This document shows positions 61,604 through 64,000 of a stretch of DNA of 64,000 nucleotides, piece after piece. The notes under the pieces were generated by a model. That model was given only the letters and a program-made list of their open reading frames with translations. It was not told where the DNA came from and did no database searches. The stretch is from Pseudomonadales bacterium (lineage in GTDB: Bacteria > Pseudomonadota > Gammaproteobacteria > Pseudomonadales > Azotimanducaceae), in NCBI GenBank assembly GCA_016779565.1, contig JADHNJ010000004.1:1-64000 (forward strand), in the 5' to 3' direction. How positions within the stretch are numbered: position 1 is the first letter of the stretch; every line of letters begins with the position of its first letter. A program made the position numbers and the translations under genes.

Positions 61604-62926
61604 TTACTTCGGCGTTAACGTCACCATCATTTTGGTGTATCCCTTGACGAACGAGGAATAAGTACGCTCTGGCTCGGCTAAGACCGTTATGTCTTCAAAT
61701 CGGGTTAGGATCTCTTCCCAGAGCACCCGCAATTGCATCTCTGCCAGACGATTCCCCATGCAACGATGGATGCCAAAACCGAAGCTTAGGTGTTGCCGTG
61801 CATTCTTGCGATCAATGATGAGATCGTTCGGTCGATCAAAAACGGCATCATCCCGATTGCCCGAAACGTACCACATCAATAATTGATCTCCAGCTTTGAT
61901 GTCTTTGCCGTTGAGTGTCACATCATGATTAGCGGTTCTTCGCATGTAGGCAAGCGGTGTTTGCCAACGGATGATTTCTGCAACCATGTTTGGAATCAAA
62001 GCGGGGTTGTCTTTGAGTTTTTTAAATTCCTCTGGGAATTGATTGAGTGCATAAACCCCACCGCTCATGGAGTTACGCGTGGTGTCATTACCACCGACGA
62101 TAAGAAGAATGAGGTTACCTAGAAACTCAAGAGGTTCCATATTCTTGGTGTCCTCGCCGACGGCAAGCATCGATACAAGGTCATCGCCTGGATTAGCTTT
62201 TCTAGCCTCCCAGAGGCCAGTGAAATATTGCAGACACTCAATGAGTTCCGCTCGCCGCTGCTCTTCAGAATCAACGATCCCTGCACCGGGGACGGCCGTT
62301 GCAACATCTGACCAGCGCGTAAGTTTACGACGATCATCAAAAGGAAAATCGAAAAGGGTAGCCAGCATTTGCGTGGTCAGTTCAATAGAGACTAACTCGA
62401 CCCAATCGAAGGGTTCGTTAACCGGCAGGCTATCTAGTACATTTTGGGTGCGTTGCCGAATGAGGCCCTCGAGGTTCGCCAAATTACTCGGTGCTACAAC
62501 CGGTGAGACCGTTCGACGCTGCACGTCATGGGTGGGTGGATCCATGGCGATAAACATGCTGACGTTCAGGGCGCCCTCGGGCAGTGTGGCATCTATGGGG
62601 AAGCCAAGGGTGATCCCGTGCGCAGAGGAATAGTTGTGATGGTCTGAGTCGACCTGTTTGATCTCCTCATAGCGAGTCAAAGACCAGTATCGGCCAGCCA
62701 GCTCGGTCTGATTAAAATGCACGGGATCCTCAGCTCGTAGTCGATCGAAGAACGCCCACTGCTTGTCTTCGCTGAACAGTCTTGCGCTGACGGGATTAAT
62801 CTCCTCAAGAGGCAGGGTTTGTGCATCTGGGATATCGCCTTCGATAATGTTTTCACCGTCACCGGGTCGTTTGAACTCCGCAATAGGCTGTGAATCTTGA
62901 TCTGTATTGACGACTGCTTCACTCAT
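61604..62926 (-). CDS. Cytochrome P450, CYP153-type alkane/fatty-acid terminal hydroxylase
   Basis: 440 residues from ATG 62926, with AGGGAG 8 bases upstream; GTG at 62935 is too close to that site. Heme ligand Cys389 in SFGFGIHRCMGNRLAE, E-x-x-R as EIIRWQTP, I-helix LLIVGGNDTTRNSMSGG. FIAMDPPTHDVQRRTVSPVV and NMVAEIIRWQTPLAYMRR are the distinctive segments of CYP153A enzymes from alkane degraders such as Marinobacter, recalled from memory. These hydroxylate the terminal carbon of alkanes and fatty acids with ferredoxin and ferredoxin reductase; those partners are not adjacent. Soluble, no membrane anchor. Confidence 0.9.
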   Translation of the reverse strand: MSEAVVNTDQDSQPIAEFKRPGDGENIIEGDIPDAQTLPLEEINPVSARLFSEDKQWAFFDRLRAEDPVHFNQTELAGRYWSLTRYEEIKQVDSDHHNYSSAHGITLGFPIDATLPEGALNVSMFIAMDPPTHDVQRRTVSPVVAPSNLANLEGLIRQRTQNVLDSLPVNEPFDWVELVSIELTTQMLATLFDFPFDDRRKLTRWSDVATAVPGAGIVDSEEQRRAELIECLQYFTGLWEARKANPGDDLVSMLAVGEDTKNMEPLEFLGNLILLIVGGNDTTRNSMSGGVYALNQFPEEFKKLKDNPALIPNMVAEIIRWQTPLAYMRRTANHDVTLNGKDIKAGDQLLMWYVSGNRDDAVFDRPNDLIIDRKNARQHLSFGFGIHRCMGNRLAEMQLRVLWEEILTRFEDITVLAEPERTYSSFVKGYTKMMVTLTPK

Positions 62927-63013
62927 AACGCGCACTCCCTAAAAAGTAATCGCTCGCATCATAGCGCAGGTTAAGGTGCCATTGAAAGGCGGTGGTGATC
63001 GGTCTAAGACCGC

Positions 63014-64000
<987 letters not shown>

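Noticed and set aside
62067-62633. 188-residue plus-strand frame inside the P450 gene
   Set aside because: Antisense shadow; the P450 frame has all its conserved motifs.

Overview
The window is a gammaproteobacterial chromosome segment. The first 15 kb has the gene order familiar from Pseudomonas and relatives: clpA, infA, bpt, aat, trxB, ftsK, lolA, rarA, crcB, serS, cysG, tusE-B-C-D and a BI-1/YccA-type membrane protein. The rest is an accessory region rich in lipid, alkane and xenobiotic chemistry (CYP153-type P450, a Baeyer-Villiger-like monooxygenase, an acyl-CoA dehydrogenase, a CaiB-type CoA transferase, a PQQ alcohol dehydrogenase with haem c, and several esterases and acylases). Together with a moderate GC content this suggests a free-living, probably marine or hydrocarbon-associated heterotroph. 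That lifestyle is inference. I see no rRNA, tRNA, CRISPR array, insertion sequence, integrase or phage gene.

Layout. 1-5 kb: ClpA meets a leftward operon (PA4642-like protein, trxB, aat, bpt, infA); clpA, aat and bpt belong to the bacterial N-degron pathway. 5.6-13.2 kb: rightward ftsK, lolA, rarA, crcB, serS, cysG. 13.2-15.3 kb: leftward sulfur-relay operon tusDCBE, separated by a clear terminator from the BI-1 gene. 15.4-18.4 kb: leftward small periplasmic protein, NupC transporter and LdcA. 18.5-27.1 kb: rightward tripartite-type efflux operon (lipoprotein adaptor, two different RND pumps) followed by an orphan AAA ATPase. 27.2-29.5 kb: M20 amidohydrolase and esterase. 29.6-33.5 kb: leftward four-gene set (phosphatase-like, NADPH reductase, EstB-type esterase, phosphotransferase). 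33.5-36.9 kb: formyltransferase-like protein and a luciferase-like oxidoreductase, facing an FMN glutamate-synthase-like enzyme.

37.9-46.8 kb: BVMO-like enzyme plus 5'-nucleotidase, acyl-CoA dehydrogenase, CoA transferase, PQQ dehydrogenase. 46.8-48.6 kb: leftward three-gene membrane operon with an ExbB/MotA-type channel protein, a MotB/ExbD-like protein whose periplasmic part looks like a beta-sandwich rather than an OmpA or TonB-type domain, and a two-TM protein of unknown function. This is my best candidate for an undescribed system. 48.8-53.4 kb: NIPSNAP protein, Gfo/Idh/MocA oxidoreductase, small-molecule kinase-like protein, dienelactone hydrolase, GNAT and VOC proteins. 53.7-64 kb: beta-propeller lipoprotein with an acidic repeat linker, PAF-acetylhydrolase-like lipoprotein, SDR, second luciferase-like oxidoreductase, lipoprotein acylase, CYP153-type P450, and the C-terminal part of a DeaD helicase that runs off the right edge.

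Two window-wide patterns stand out. Many spacers, and one gene, carry short imperfect tandem arrays (unit 13-21 bp) with unrelated unit sequences, which looks like an active local duplication process. There is also no recognisable transcription-factor gene in the whole 64 kb.
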